32,653 bases of DNA from CAWKEY01 sp963848675 (GTDB lineage: Bacteria > Pseudomonadota > Gammaproteobacteria > Methylococcales > Methylomonadaceae). A program made the translations under genes and the position numbers. Below, piece after piece: positions 22,468 through 30,966 of this stretch. The notes beneath the pieces were generated by a model that had not been told where the DNA came from, did not search any database, and saw only the letters and a program-made list of their open reading frames with translations. Every line of letters begins with the position of its first letter. Within the stretch, counting starts at the first letter, position 1. Location of the stretch: assembly GCA_963848675.1 (NCBI GenBank), contig CAWKEY010000035.1, forward strand, positions 1 through 32,653, given 5' to 3'.

Positions 22468-22550
22468 GCAAAAAATGGTTTTTCAGAATTGCGCAAGTTA
22501 TTTGATACGCGTTCCTAAGGAAAATCACGCAATGTAGCCCCAAAAATATT

Positions 22551-22730
22551 GTGCAAATCACTGAACATGGCCAGCCATCGGCATACCTCATCGATGTCGA
22601 TGATTTCGAGCTTATGCAATCCCGGATGAGCATTCTTGAAGGGATAGCCAGAGGTGAAAAGGCCATTTTTGAAAATCGTGTTTTTAGCCAAGCGGAAGCC
22701 ATCGAAAAAATGAGCAAATGGCTCAAATAA
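22551..22730 (+). pseudogene. Phd/YefM-type antitoxin remnant, N terminus missing
   Basis: From GTG at 22551 the frame reads QITEHGQPSAYLIDVDDFE and on to FSQAEAIEKMSKWLK, matching the C-terminal two thirds of Phd/YefM antitoxins. The family's DNA-binding N terminus is not encoded upstream in this frame, where the sequence is unlike the family and only a poor start is available. The end overlaps the start of the toxin remnant by 13 bases, the usual coupling for such pairs. Confidence 0.65.
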
Positions 22731-22991
22731 TCTGGACAGACCCCGCCCTTTCTGACCTAAATGACATTACAGAATATATAGCGCTGGATAAAGTTGAAGC
22801 GGCTCGCCGCTCGGTTAAACAAGTATTTGCCAGTGTTGGTCAACTTGAACAGTTTCCATAATTAGGTCGCATACATCCTCTATGTCATGCGAGGCGAGCG
22901 GCGGCTGCGCATGTATCTGCTGGATGATCGCGCTTATAAGGTTAATGAATTGGCCCCGGTTTTAATAACCCTGAATAAAGTTTGTTTATAA
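22718..22991 (+). pseudogene. ParE/RelE-type toxin remnant
   Basis: ATG at 22718 begins MAQIIWTDPALSDLNDITEY and continues ALDKVEAARRSVKQVFASV...LEQFP, a clear ParE start. It then hits a TAA where the family has Glu (FPELG). After a gap too short for the rest of the fold, another frame gives YVMRGERRLRMYLLDDRAYK and ends at 22991. The toxin therefore has a nonsense change and an internal deletion or frameshift and cannot be functional. Confidence 0.7.
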
Positions 22992-23039
22992 CAGCGCGGC
23001 GCAAAAAACAGCCGGAGTGACAATCCGAGTTCGCTCAAT

Positions 23040-23234
23040 ATGCCCTCTTTGCAACAAGCCGGATCGGCGCTCACCGGTTACCCAAAAGTCCGCATCGCAG
23101 GTCAGTTAATCGAGCAGGCCATACGCGCGAAGTGGTTCTCAGCCGTGGCACTCGTTCAAAGCCAACAGAAAGCCAAGCGGGATCTGAACTTAATGGCCAC
23201 GATGAAGCGACTGGATAAGTCTTGTCTCCTTTGA
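23040..23234 (+). pseudogene. IS21-type IstB fragment
   Basis: The frame contains GQLIEQAIRAKWFSAVALVQ and KAKRDLNLMATMKRLDKSCL, which resemble the part of the IS21 helper ATPase IstB between Walker A and Walker B. The Walker A region before it and the Walker B LLILDD after it are missing. It ends where a minus-strand secreted-protein fragment begins (about 23220-23232), so this is an IS21 scar left by deletion. Confidence 0.5.
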
Positions 23235-23362
23235 TTTGAAATTGCTGCTTATCGAACTGCTTATTGCCGACCGGATCAGTTTGAATTATCCGACCGTCCT
23301 TTTGAATAATGAACGACAGTTTATGGTATTGGATGTTTCCGAGTGAATCTGTCTGATAGATA
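23226..23362 (-). pseudogene. Secreted YQTD-repeat protein, middle part (split by IS)
   Basis: The frame reads IYQTDSLGNIQYHKLSFIIQ, then KDGRIIQTDPVGNKQFDKQQ, then FQIKGDK. Two repeats of about 22 residues share the pattern RI.QTD..GN.Q..K..F.I. It joins the signal-peptide part at 25266-25351 in frame once the ISNCY-like element and one TATCTA (minus-strand sense) are removed. After GDK the sequence becomes the reverse of the istB scrap, so the natural C terminus is lost. Function unknown. Confidence 0.7.
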
Positions 23363-25265
23363 GTGCCTGACCGAAAAAGCCAAAAATAACCGCCCTCACA
23401 GCAAAAGGTGCCAAAATTCACGCGGAAGCTGGAAGGCTAACGGCTTTCTTGTGGTGCTTATCGACTAAAAAGCTTGCAATCCATCCGGCAGGGGCAAGCT
23501 CTCGGGATTCCGGACGCAGCTTGCCTGTCTTGCCGCAATACCGCGGTTAAAAAACTTAGGCGGCGAGCTTTTGCTGGCGCTGTCGTAGCCGCTCCCGCTC
23601 CCGCTCCTGAGCCAGACGCTCGCGTTCGGCGTCGCGCTTGATCTGACCGATCTTTTGGAGGTTGCGCGACAGCACGGCCAGGGCGACATAGCGCTTGAAG
23701 CCGCCGATGCCGTGGTCTGGGCACTTGTCCAGGCCGTGCACCTCCAGCGCGTTGATGCCGGACTCAACGGCCGAGTGCGCCTTCCGGGCGGCAACAAAGG
23801 CGCCATCGCGCTCACGCGCCTCATCGCTGGCAGACCACTTGCCTTTCTTGGGCAGGGTGACTTGGTCAAGCATCGCCTTAAGCTCGGTTTGGTTGGCGGG
23901 GCTGTGGAAGCCCTTGTCAAAGCTACAGGCCTTGAACGAGGGGAAGTGCTGTTGCGTTTCCTTGACGATGCTTACCGCGATCTGGTCGTCTGTTTGTTTT
24001 TCCATGACCTGATGGTGCAAGATGAAGCCCTCCTTGCTTTCCACCACCGCCACGCGCAGGCCTAACTCCACCGGCACCCCGGCCTTGCCCTTGACGATCC
24101 ATTCGGTGTGCGGCTGGAACAGGGAGAAGACTTTCTCATCGTGCGGGATGACCTCACCCTTGAGCACGCGGCGCTCGATTTGGCCGATTTGGCGCTGGGC
24201 GTGGGCGATGAATTGCCGGGGCTTGGCTAGTTGCATTGCGCAGACGGCGCACTGGCTGGCCAGTTGCGCGACGGTCGCTTCGACGCGCTTTAGGTGGGCG
24301 GCCGACAGGCTAATGAAGGTCTGGTGAGCCTTGGCGATCTGCTCGGCCTTGGCCTGCTGCTTGGCCGCGTCCTTGGAGGTGGAGTGTTTGAGCTTCTGGA
24401 TGACGCGCATGGCTTTTCTGAGTTTCTTCAGGCAGTTCTTAAACTGCCGCCAGCCCTTCGCGCTGAATTGCGCGCAAAGCTGGAGCAGCACCCGCATGGC
24501 GTCGTACAGCAGGTTGACGTCGGTTGGAAAGTGTACGTCAGTCTCCACCACGAACGAGTCACAGCGGCCTGCGGCGGGCGCGGGGCTGTTTTTTTTACCG
24601 AGCAGGGCGTAGCCGGCCTCCACCACCGCCTGGTTGATGCGGGCCAGGATCTCCGGCGTGAACAAGGTGAGATTGTCCTTGAGCGTCTGTAGGGAGAAGA
24701 TTTTTCGTCCCATTCGGCAATGCCAAGGATGAGCCGCAGGGTGCGGTGCTGATTGGCCAACTCGTGGATGCGGTCAAAGTCGGCGTTCAGGCACAGGCGC
24801 AAGCAGCCCAGCACCAGGATGGTCCATTGGTTCATGCCAGGGCAGCCCAACTCGGCGGAGACCACTTTGGCCTGGCCGTCGACGACTTGCGTCGGCAGGA
24901 TGTCCTTGATGATCTCGAAGACCTTGTCCCGCAAGCCATCGCTGCAATAGATGTGCTGGAGGCCGAGCAGGATCAGGGGGATGTCGTCCCGCGAGCGCAC
25001 GTCGATCTGGATGTCGGCGATGTCGACTTGGCCGATGGTCTGTTGGCTTGGGAAGGTGTCTCTCATGAGTTTTCCCTGAGTTTTGGGTGGTTTGGCAGGG
25101 CCCGCCCTGTTGGTGTTGACGGGACGTTTTCTATTGTTATTGTTTTTCAATGGCTTGAAGGTTTTGGCCCGGCACCGCTGGTTGGGTGCGGTCATCATCT
25201 TCATTATTGATATTATACTGCAAGCTGTTGTTATATAATAGCTATTTTACTTATCGGTCAGGCAC
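23363..25265 (-). mobile_element. ISNCY-like insertion sequence, second copy (inverted, defective)
   Basis: The 1903-bp element has ends GTGCCTGACCGA (23363-23374) and TCGGTCAGGCAC (25254-25265) and a 6-bp duplication TAGATA (23357-23362 and 25266-25271). It is the reverse-oriented sister of 710-2619. Three indels (-1, -12, +6) account for the 7-bp length difference. It splits a small secreted-protein gene. Confidence 0.92.
23556..25204 (-). pseudogene. ISNCY-like transposase, frameshifted
   Basis: The gene starts like the intact copy (MKMMTAPNQRCRAKTF) and is in frame to GIAEWDEK. There the intact copy reads GACGAAAAGATATTC and this copy GACGAAAAATCTTC, one base shorter, which shifts the frame near 24700. 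The rest continues in the second frame (FSLQTLKDNLTLFTPEIL) to the stop at 23556. Four codons (TYDL in the intact copy) are missing, and an Arg-Glu pair is added in the C-terminal repeat. The catalytic residues are still encoded but cannot be made as one chain. Confidence 0.9.
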
Positions 25266-25351
25266 TAGATACGTTTCTCGTCGGCGTGAGCACAAAGGCT
25301 AATTAACCCAAAGAACGATGTTTTGAAGGCGAGTTTTGAAGAGAATTTCAT
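25266..25351 (-). pseudogene. Secreted YQTD-repeat protein, signal-peptide part
   Basis: ATG at 25351 has AAGGAG five bases upstream and starts MKFSSKLAFKTSFFGLISLC, then AHADEKRIY, a standard Sec signal peptide with cleavage expected after AHA. The frame then enters the ISNCY-like element at 25265. Joined across the element it reads DEKRIYQTDSLGNIQ. The ribosome site and signal peptide show that this was an expressed gene before the insertion. Confidence 0.75.
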
Positions 25352-25539
25352 AATGACTCCTTAACGATCATTGACCAAGCAAAGGAAGAGCTGCGCTTTG
25401 GGTGGCCGTAAATCCAAGCCTGAGTTTGTTCTTATTCCGCCACATTACACGAAGAATGGGAGATTAGCACAGAACCATTATGACTAAACCGGAGAGATAT
25501 AGACGCCACCGAGACCGGAGAAGTACCGGAAGGCAAAAA

Positions 25540-25570
25540 TAAAAAAGGCCCCGATTAGATCGGAGCCTTT
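25540..25570 (-). terminator. Intrinsic terminator after the tRNA-Phe pair
   Basis: On the minus strand AAAGGCTCCGA and TCGGGGCCTTT pair with one mismatch around TCTAA and run into TTTTTTATTTTTG. It lies 9 bases beyond the 3' end of the second tRNA-Phe and is correctly oriented for it. Confidence 0.85.
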
Positions 25571-25578
25571 GGAATTCA

Positions 25579-25654
<76 letters not shown>

Positions 25655-25705
25655 ATTGTTGAGGAGTTGCTTACAAAACGTAAAATCTGTTGGGCTGTTT
25701 CTGGA

Positions 25706-25781
<76 letters not shown>

Positions 25782-25841
25782 GCGCCAAAAAGAGCGCCAT
25801 TACACTTGATTATACTGGTGTAGTCAATAAAAAAATGAAAC

Positions 25842-26480
25842 TTATTCCGGCGGAGGCACTTTGTCTGGCCGGTTTTCTGTGTAGAACAGGTTGCTAATCA
25901 GGCGGAAAACTTTTTTTACCTCGCTCCATATCCGTGGCAGCAGCCAGATCATGAACAGGATAAAAAATGCCAGCGCTATTAAAAACAATAGCGGATGGTT
26001 AATGCACGCCCATACCCCGCCAATCACCGCGATGTCCTCGCTCACCGATGCCGCCCAGTTGCTGAATGGCTCCGGCGAGATATTGATCAGCACCCGCGTT
26101 CCGGCTTTGGTGGCATGCGCTCCCGCAGCCAGGCCGCCGCCGAGTATGGCCGCGGCTAATTCGACCGCCGGATTCAGGTCGCCAACTGCGCCTGCCGCGA
26201 GCATGGCGCCGGCCGGGATGCGAATAAAGGTGTGTATCGCATCCCAGCCGGTATCGACGCCGGGCATTTTATCAGCAAAAAACTCGACACAATACATCAG
26301 CCCGGCCGCGCCCATGACCGCCGGGTTGGCGACTACCTGTAAATCCGGCGGCAAATCGATATTGCCGGTGTTGGCCAGATAACCCAATGTAAAAAGGGTG
26401 GCATACAGATTGATGCCGCTGGCCCAGGCCAGGCCCATGGTCAATGCCAGCGTTGTTGTTATTTGATCAAGTGCTTCCAT
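25842..26480 (-). CDS. DUF4126 membrane protein
   Basis: This 212-residue integral membrane protein of the DUF4126 family has no known biochemical role. The N-terminal half has TTTLALTMGLAWASGINLYA and ANPAVMGAAGLMYCVEFFAD. DKMPGVDTGWDAIHTFIRIP and the small-residue helix ELAAAILGGGLAAGAHATKA are characteristic of the family. The last helix (LLFLIALAFFILFMIWLLPR) is followed by a short charged tail ending VPPPE. ATG at 26480 has AGGG upstream. It is divergent from hslV and downstream of no obvious partner. Confidence 0.85.
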   Translation of the reverse strand: MEALDQITTTLALTMGLAWASGINLYATLFTLGYLANTGNIDLPPDLQVVANPAVMGAAGLMYCVEFFADKMPGVDTGWDAIHTFIRIPAGAMLAAGAVGDLNPAVELAAAILGGGLAAGAHATKAGTRVLINISPEPFSNWAASVSEDIAVIGGVWACINHPLLFLIALAFFILFMIWLLPRIWSEVKKVFRLISNLFYTENRPDKVPPPE

Positions 26481-26651
26481 AAGCGCGCCCTGTACTGGAG
26501 ATGGGAATCAGCCTAGCATATTTTCCTTAATGTCCGGTAAACACAAAACCCGGGACTTGGGGCGGCAGGCTATCGATTTCATTTTTTCGCACATTTAGTT
26601 TCAGACCATGTAAAATTGCGCCACTATGTTGGGTCATTTTAGGATTTGAAT

Positions 26652-27200
26652 GTGAGCTTTAGAGGTACAACCATACTTTCTGTGCGCCGCGGCGACAAAG
26701 TGGTCATCGGCGGCGACGGCCAGGTCACTTTGGGCAATACGGTCATGAAGGGCAACGCCCGCAAAGTGCGCCGCTTATATCACGACAAGGTCATTGCCGG
26801 TTTTGCCGGTGCTACCGCCGATGCCTTCACGCTGTTTGAGCACTTCGAGGGCAAGCTGGAAAAACACCGCGGCAATTTAACCCGGGCTGCCGTGGAAATG
26901 GCTAAAGACTGGCGCACCGACCGGGCCTTGCGCAAGCTGGAGGCGCTGCTGACCATTGCCGACGCCAAAACCTCTCTGATTCTTTCCGGTACCGGCGATG
27001 TCATAGAGCCTGAATTCGATCTGATGGCCATCGGCTCCGGCGGCGCTTTTGCCCAGGCGGCCGCCCGCGCGCTGCTGGAAAATACCGAGTTGAGCGCCCG
27101 TGAAATTGTCGAAAGATCGCTGCAAATTGCGGGTGATATATGTATATATACCAACCACAATTTGACCATAGAAGAACTGGACGCAGAACCTAAAGAGTAA
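26652..27200 (+). CDS. hslV: ATP-dependent protease HslVU, peptidase subunit
   Basis: HslV is the threonine peptidase of the HslVU (ClpQY) proteasome-like complex that degrades unfolded proteins in the cytoplasm. Residues FRGTTILSVRRGDKVVIGGD and GQVTLGNTVMKGNARKVRRL are family hallmarks. The nucleophile is the first Thr of TTI, so a short N-terminal piece must be removed after synthesis. I prefer GTG at 26652 because AGGA lies seven bases upstream; a TTG at 26646 would add two residues. NHNLTIEELD near the C terminus is also conserved. hslU follows four bases after the stop, forming the usual operon. No clear sigma-32 promoter was seen upstream. Confidence 0.96.
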   Translation: MSFRGTTILSVRRGDKVVIGGDGQVTLGNTVMKGNARKVRRLYHDKVIAGFAGATADAFTLFEHFEGKLEKHRGNLTRAAVEMAKDWRTDRALRKLEALLTIADAKTSLILSGTGDVIEPEFDLMAIGSGGAFAQAAARALLENTELSAREIVERSLQIAGDICIYTNHNLTIEELDAEPKE

Positions 27201-27204
27201 ACGC

Positions 27205-28527
27205 ATGACTCAAATGACACCCAAAGAAATCGTAAGCGAGCTGGATAAGCACATTATCGGCCAGGCCAGCGCCAAACGCTCGGTCGCTATCGCACTGCGC
27301 AACCGTTGGCGGCGTCAACAGGTTGATGCTGCCTTGCGCGAGGAAATCACTCCGAAAAACATTCTAATGATCGGCCCCACCGGTGTCGGTAAAACCGAGA
27401 TTGCCCGACGCTTGGCGCGCCTGGCCAATGCGCCGTTCATTAAAATTGAGGCCACCAAATTCACCGAAGTCGGCTATGTCGGCCGCGATGTGGAATCGAT
27501 CATCCGCGACCTGGCCGATACTGCCGTCAAAATGACGCGCATGACGGAAATGGACAAGATGCAGCACCGCGCCAACGATGCCGCCGAAGACAGGATTCTG
27601 GATGTGCTGTTACCCCGAGCCGAGAGCGGCATGCTCTCTGATACCGAAGAAAGCACGCGCCAGAAGATGCGCAAAAAACTGCGCGAGGGCGATCTCAACG
27701 ACAAAGAGATAGAAATTGATGTGCAGGTTGCACCGATGGGTGTCGAGATCATGGCGCCGCCCGGCATGGAAGAAATGACCAGCCAGTTGCAAGGCATGTT
27801 CCAGAATCTGAGCACGGGCAAACGCAAATCCCGCAAAATGAAAGTCAGCAAAGCCTTACAAGTTTTACAGGAAGAGGAAGCCGCCAAGCTGGTCAATGAA
27901 GAGGACATTAAATTACGTGCCGTAGAATCTGTAGAGCAGAACGGCATTGTGTTTCTGGACGAAATCGACAAAATCTGCAAACGCTCCGAGCTGGGCGGCG
28001 GCGGCGAAGTTTCCCGCGAAGGCGTGCAACGGGATTTACTACCGCTGGTTGAAGGCAGCACCGTCAGCACCAAGTACGGCACGATCAAGACCGACCACAT
28101 CCTGTTTATCGCATCCGGGGCCTTCCATCTGACCAAGCCATCGGATCTGATTCCAGAATTGCAGGGCCGGTTTCCCATTCGCGTTGAACTGGATGCCCTG
28201 ACCGCCGAGGATTTCGTGCGCATTCTAACCGAACCCCATGCGTCTTTGACCGAGCAATATCAAGCCTTGCTGACCACCGAAGGTGTGTCCATCACGTTTG
28301 CCGCCGACGGTATTCAGCGCATTGCAGAATTGGGTTTTCAGGTTAATGAAACGATTGAAAACATTGGCGCCCGGCGCTTGCACACCATACTGGAGCGCTT
28401 GCTGGAGGAAATCTCCTATAACGCCCCGGATCTTGTGGAAAAAACGATTGTTATCGATGCGGCTTACGTGAATGAACAGCTCAGCGAGTTTGTTGAAGAT
28501 GAAGATCTAAGCCGGTATATATTGTAG
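27205..28527 (+). CDS. hslU: ATP-dependent protease HslVU, ATPase subunit
   Basis: HslU is the AAA+ unfoldase that feeds substrates to HslV. In this 440-residue protein, Walker A GPTGVGKT is at residues 57-64 and Walker B GIVFLDEID near 247-255. The GYVGRDVE pore-loop region is near 91-98. An I domain (about 110-240) is rich in Met, Glu and Lys. IENIGARRLHTILERLLE is the sensor-2 region. The C terminus LSRYIL is the tail that docks into HslV to activate it. Length and motifs are normal, and it follows hslV directly. Confidence 0.97.
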   Translation: MTQMTPKEIVSELDKHIIGQASAKRSVAIALRNRWRRQQVDAALREEITPKNILMIGPTGVGKTEIARRLARLANAPFIKIEATKFTEVGYVGRDVESIIRDLADTAVKMTRMTEMDKMQHRANDAAEDRILDVLLPRAESGMLSDTEESTRQKMRKKLREGDLNDKEIEIDVQVAPMGVEIMAPPGMEEMTSQLQGMFQNLSTGKRKSRKMKVSKALQVLQEEEAAKLVNEEDIKLRAVESVEQNGIVFLDEIDKICKRSELGGGGEVSREGVQRDLLPLVEGSTVSTKYGTIKTDHILFIASGAFHLTKPSDLIPELQGRFPIRVELDALTAEDFVRILTEPHASLTEQYQALLTTEGVSITFAADGIQRIAELGFQVNETIENIGARRLHTILERLLEEISYNAPDLVEKTIVIDAAYVNEQLSEFVEDEDLSRYIL

Positions 28528-28532
28528 CCACA

Positions 28533-28600
28533 AGGTACAGGGTTCAAGGCACAAGGAGTGCGGAACCGGTACCATTCCTGAATCCGAACCCTGAACCTTT
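28533..28600. repeat. Imperfect inverted repeat between hslU and the DUF971 gene
   Basis: AAGGTACAGGGTTCAAGGCA and CCGAACCCTGAACCTT are imperfect inverted copies filling almost all of the gap. No T run follows on the + strand. It could fold in the transcript as an operon attenuator or be a small dispersed repeat. Confidence 0.55.
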
Positions 28601-28603
28601 TCC

Positions 28604-28993
28604 ATGCGCCTGATTGCAAAATCCTGTCACAGCAAACCCACTGAAATCAAGCTGCATCAGGTTTCGCGCCTGCTTGAAATCAGTTTCGATGACGGCAGCG
28701 TGTTTAAATTACCGTATGAATACCTGCGCGTCTACACCCCGTCGGCAGAGGCGGTTGGGCACGGCCCGGGGCAGGAAGTGCTCCAGCTTGGCAAAGAAGA
28801 CATCACCATTGAAGAGCTCAAACCGATGGGCCGTTACGGTGTAGCGCCGGTCTTTAGCGACGGCCACAGCAGCGGCATTTATACCTGGGATCTGCTTTAT
28901 AACCTAGGCGCTGAATATCCGACTTTATGGCAAAACTACCTTCATAATCTTGAAGCTGCTGGGCATCAGCGTAAAGAACCCTTACCAAACTAA
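28604..28993 (+). CDS. DUF971 domain protein
   Basis: This 129-residue protein has the DUF971 fold (gamma-butyrobetaine hydroxylase N-terminal-like domain). Visible blocks are TEIKLHQVSRLLEISFDDGS, the LPYEYLRVYTPSAE segment, the ITIEELKPMGRYGVAPVFSD block and SSGIYTWDLLYNLG. Related domains occur at the N terminus of carnitine-biosynthesis dioxygenases and in iron-sulfur-related proteins, but stand-alone bacterial members have no firm role. The gene sits between hslU and ubiE, a position I associate with gammaproteobacteria. It is normal in length for a stand-alone copy. Confidence 0.88.
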   Translation: MRLIAKSCHSKPTEIKLHQVSRLLEISFDDGSVFKLPYEYLRVYTPSAEAVGHGPGQEVLQLGKEDITIEELKPMGRYGVAPVFSDGHSSGIYTWDLLYNLGAEYPTLWQNYLHNLEAAGHQRKEPLPN

Positions 28994-29013
28994 TTGCAAC
29001 GTTCCCACGCTCC

Positions 29014-29167
29014 AGAGACTGTGAAAGTATTCAATATTAAACTGACAACCACGAAGGACACGAAGAGCACGAAGTTTCAATGCATTGATCTAATCAATTA
29101 TTTTCTTCGTGTCCTTCGTGATCTTCGTGGTGAATACTGTATATTCACGAATATTTTCACAGTCTCT
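29014..29167. repeat. 154-bp palindromic MITE-like element
   Basis: The outer arms AGAGACTGTGAAAGTATTC (29014-) and the reverse complement of GAATATTTTCACAGTCTCT (-29167) match with one mismatch. The inner arms ACCACGAAGGACACGAAG and CTTCGTGTCCTTCGTG...CTTCGTGGT also pair. The whole unit can fold into one long hairpin with about a 30-base loop. It carries no gene and separates the DUF971 gene from ubiE. Confidence 0.75.
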
Positions 29168-29210
29168 CCAGTGTAGGAACGAAATAACTGTTACCCAACA
29201 CGGCACAACA

Positions 29211-29960
29211 ATGACTAACGACAACACCACACATTTTGGTTTTAAACAGGTAGCCACCGAAGACAAGGTCAAACTGGTACGCGGCGTGTTCGACTCCGTC
29301 GCCGGCCAATACGACATCATGAATGACCTGATGTCCTTGGGCATTCACCGCATCTGGAAGCGCGTTGCCGTGCAATTGAGCAATGTGCGCAAAGGCGATC
29401 AGGTGCTTGATCTGGCCGGCGGCACCGGCGATTTAACCACGCTGTTCGAAAAACGTGTCGGACCGGAAGGCCAAGTTGTTCTGGCCGATATTAACTCCGA
29501 AATGCTGCGTACCGGCCGCAACCGCCTGATCGACCGCGGCCTGGCCGGCAATATCCGCTATGCCCAGGTCAATGCCGAATGCCTGCCCTTTGCAAACAAT
29601 AGCTTCGATTGCGTGTGCATTGCCTTCGGCTTGCGCAATGTCACCGACAAGGACGCCGCCTTGCGCTCCATGTACCGGGTTCTGAAACCCGGCGGCCGCG
29701 TCATCGTCCTGGAGTTTTCGCATCCCGTCGATAAAATCACCGAAAAAGTCTACGACTTTTACTCGTTCAAGCTGCTGCCGAAAATTGGCAAAATCGTTGC
29801 CAAAGATGAAGACAGCTACCGCTATCTGGCCGAATCCATCCGCATGCATCCCAAGCAGGATGAGCTGAAAAAAATGATGGAACATGCCGGCCTGGAACGC
29901 TGCGAATACTTCAATATGACGCAAGGCATCATCGCAGTCCACAGAGGTTATAAACTCTAG
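29211..29960 (+). CDS. ubiE: Ubiquinone/menaquinone C-methyltransferase UbiE
   Basis: This 249-residue SAM-dependent methyltransferase methylates the quinone ring carbon in ubiquinone (and menaquinone) synthesis. The family start is VRGVFDSVAGQYDIMNDLMS. SAM motif I is LDLAGGTGDL, motif II is near VVLADINSEML, and the post-motif block is CIAFGLRNVTDKDAAL followed by YRVLKPGGRVIVLEF. It ends MTQGIIAVHRGYKL as expected. ATG at 29211 (MTNDNTTHFGFK) is chosen because the open frame upstream runs into the palindromic repeat and does not resemble the family. ubiJ follows after one base. Confidence 0.97.
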   Translation: MTNDNTTHFGFKQVATEDKVKLVRGVFDSVAGQYDIMNDLMSLGIHRIWKRVAVQLSNVRKGDQVLDLAGGTGDLTTLFEKRVGPEGQVVLADINSEMLRTGRNRLIDRGLAGNIRYAQVNAECLPFANNSFDCVCIAFGLRNVTDKDAALRSMYRVLKPGGRVIVLEFSHPVDKITEKVYDFYSFKLLPKIGKIVAKDEDSYRYLAESIRMHPKQDELKKMMEHAGLERCEYFNMTQGIIAVHRGYKL

Positions 29961-29961
29961 C

Positions 29962-30570
29962 ATGGTCATCAAACCGTTGATGCTGAGCGCACTGGAAAGC
30001 GCCCTTAACCAGTACCTGGCAATGGATGCCGATGCCGGTTTTTTTCTGGCGCCATTGGCCGGTAAAGTCATTGCCGTGACTATTTTACCGTTCAATGAAA
30101 GCATTTACCTGTGCCCTGCTACGGACTCCATTCAGGTACTGGATGAGTTTCCCGGCCAGCCGGATACCCGCCTGACCGGTTCGGTTCTGGCGCTGGGCTT
30201 AATGGGTCTCGGCTCTAAACCGCAGCCGTCCAATTTTTTCGGCGAAGTCGAAATTGCAGGCGATATGGCTACCGGCCGGCAATTTCAGGAACTGTTCGGC
30301 AAACTCGATATTGATCTGGAAGAAAAACTGTCGTATTACACGGGTGACATTATCGCCCACCAGATTGGCCGGTTTTTCCGTGCCGGGCAAAGCTGGGGTA
30401 AAGATTCGATTGAAACCTTCAGACTGAATGCCGCGGAATTTTTGCAGGAAGAAACCCGCGATCTACCCGCCGGGCCTGAAATAGATATTTTTTACGCCCG
30501 GGTGGAAGAACTGCGCAATGACTTTGAGCGCTTGCAAAGCCGAGTTGAAAGGCTGGAAAAACTGTTGTAG
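29962..30570 (+). CDS. ubiJ: Ubiquinone biosynthesis accessory factor UbiJ (SCP2 domain)
   Basis: This 202-residue protein has an N-terminal SCP2 sterol-carrier-like fold (about 10-105). In Escherichia coli UbiJ holds lipid ubiquinone precursors for the Ubi enzyme complex. TRLTGSVLALGLMGLG and EVEIAGDMATGRQFQELFGK are typical blocks. The C terminus (EELRNDFERLQSRVERLEKL) is a coiled coil, also typical. It starts one base after ubiE and normally precedes ubiB directly; here a vapBC-type pair intervenes. Confidence 0.93.
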   Translation: MVIKPLMLSALESALNQYLAMDADAGFFLAPLAGKVIAVTILPFNESIYLCPATDSIQVLDEFPGQPDTRLTGSVLALGLMGLGSKPQPSNFFGEVEIAGDMATGRQFQELFGKLDIDLEEKLSYYTGDIIAHQIGRFFRAGQSWGKDSIETFRLNAAEFLQEETRDLPAGPEIDIFYARVEELRNDFERLQSRVERLEKLL

Positions 30571-30705
30571 CTGGCCAAAAAGTGATTATGCAACTGTATG
30601 GAAGGCACAATTAACGGTTCTGTAACCGAAGCCTTACTGTTCAAAACAGCACTTGGTTGCCAAGCGATAATGAACGCAACATTAGATTAAACTTAGGCAA
30701 AAATC

Positions 30706-30966
30706 ATGCGCTTGGATGAAATAATACAGCAGCACACCGAAAAACTGCCCCCCCAGTTGCAGGCGGAAGTTTTTGATTTTGTTTTATTCTTGGAACAAAA
30801 ACAAGCTACCCAGTCCTTCGTAGCAACTACCCGTCAGCAACGCAAAGAGCGGATAAAGAAAGCCTTGGACACTGCGGTTGAACTTGCTATTTTTGCCGGT
30901 GTTGATGGCGCGGAGTGGCAAAATGAACAGCGCCAAGACCGCAACATCCATGGGCGCGATGAATGA
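30706..30966 (+). CDS. DUF2281-type VapB-like antitoxin
   Basis: This 86-residue protein begins MRLDEIIQQHTEKLPPQLQA and continues EVFDFVLFLEQK, the pattern of DUF2281 antitoxins that accompany PIN-domain toxins. The rest is charged and helical. Its stop overlaps the toxin start (ATGA), the usual coupling. By family knowledge it would bind and silence the PIN toxin. It replaces the direct ubiJ-ubiB junction seen in related gene orders. Confidence 0.82.
   Translation: MRLDEIIQQHTEKLPPQLQAEVFDFVLFLEQKQATQSFVATTRQQRKERIKKALDTAVELAIFAGVDGAEWQNEQRQDRNIHGRDE

Noticed and set aside
21953..22726. Long minus-strand open frame of 257 codons
   Set aside because: It runs through the tandem repeats, a palindrome and the reverse of the phd remnant, with repeated low-complexity peptides. 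It is not a gene.
26481..26645. Sigma-32 heat-shock promoter before hslV
   Set aside because: I looked for CTTGAAA and CCCCAT-like boxes at the right spacing and found no convincing pair.
29109..29210. Earlier start for ubiE
   Set aside because: The extra 34 residues come from the palindromic repeat and do not resemble UbiE; ATG at 29211 gives the normal length.
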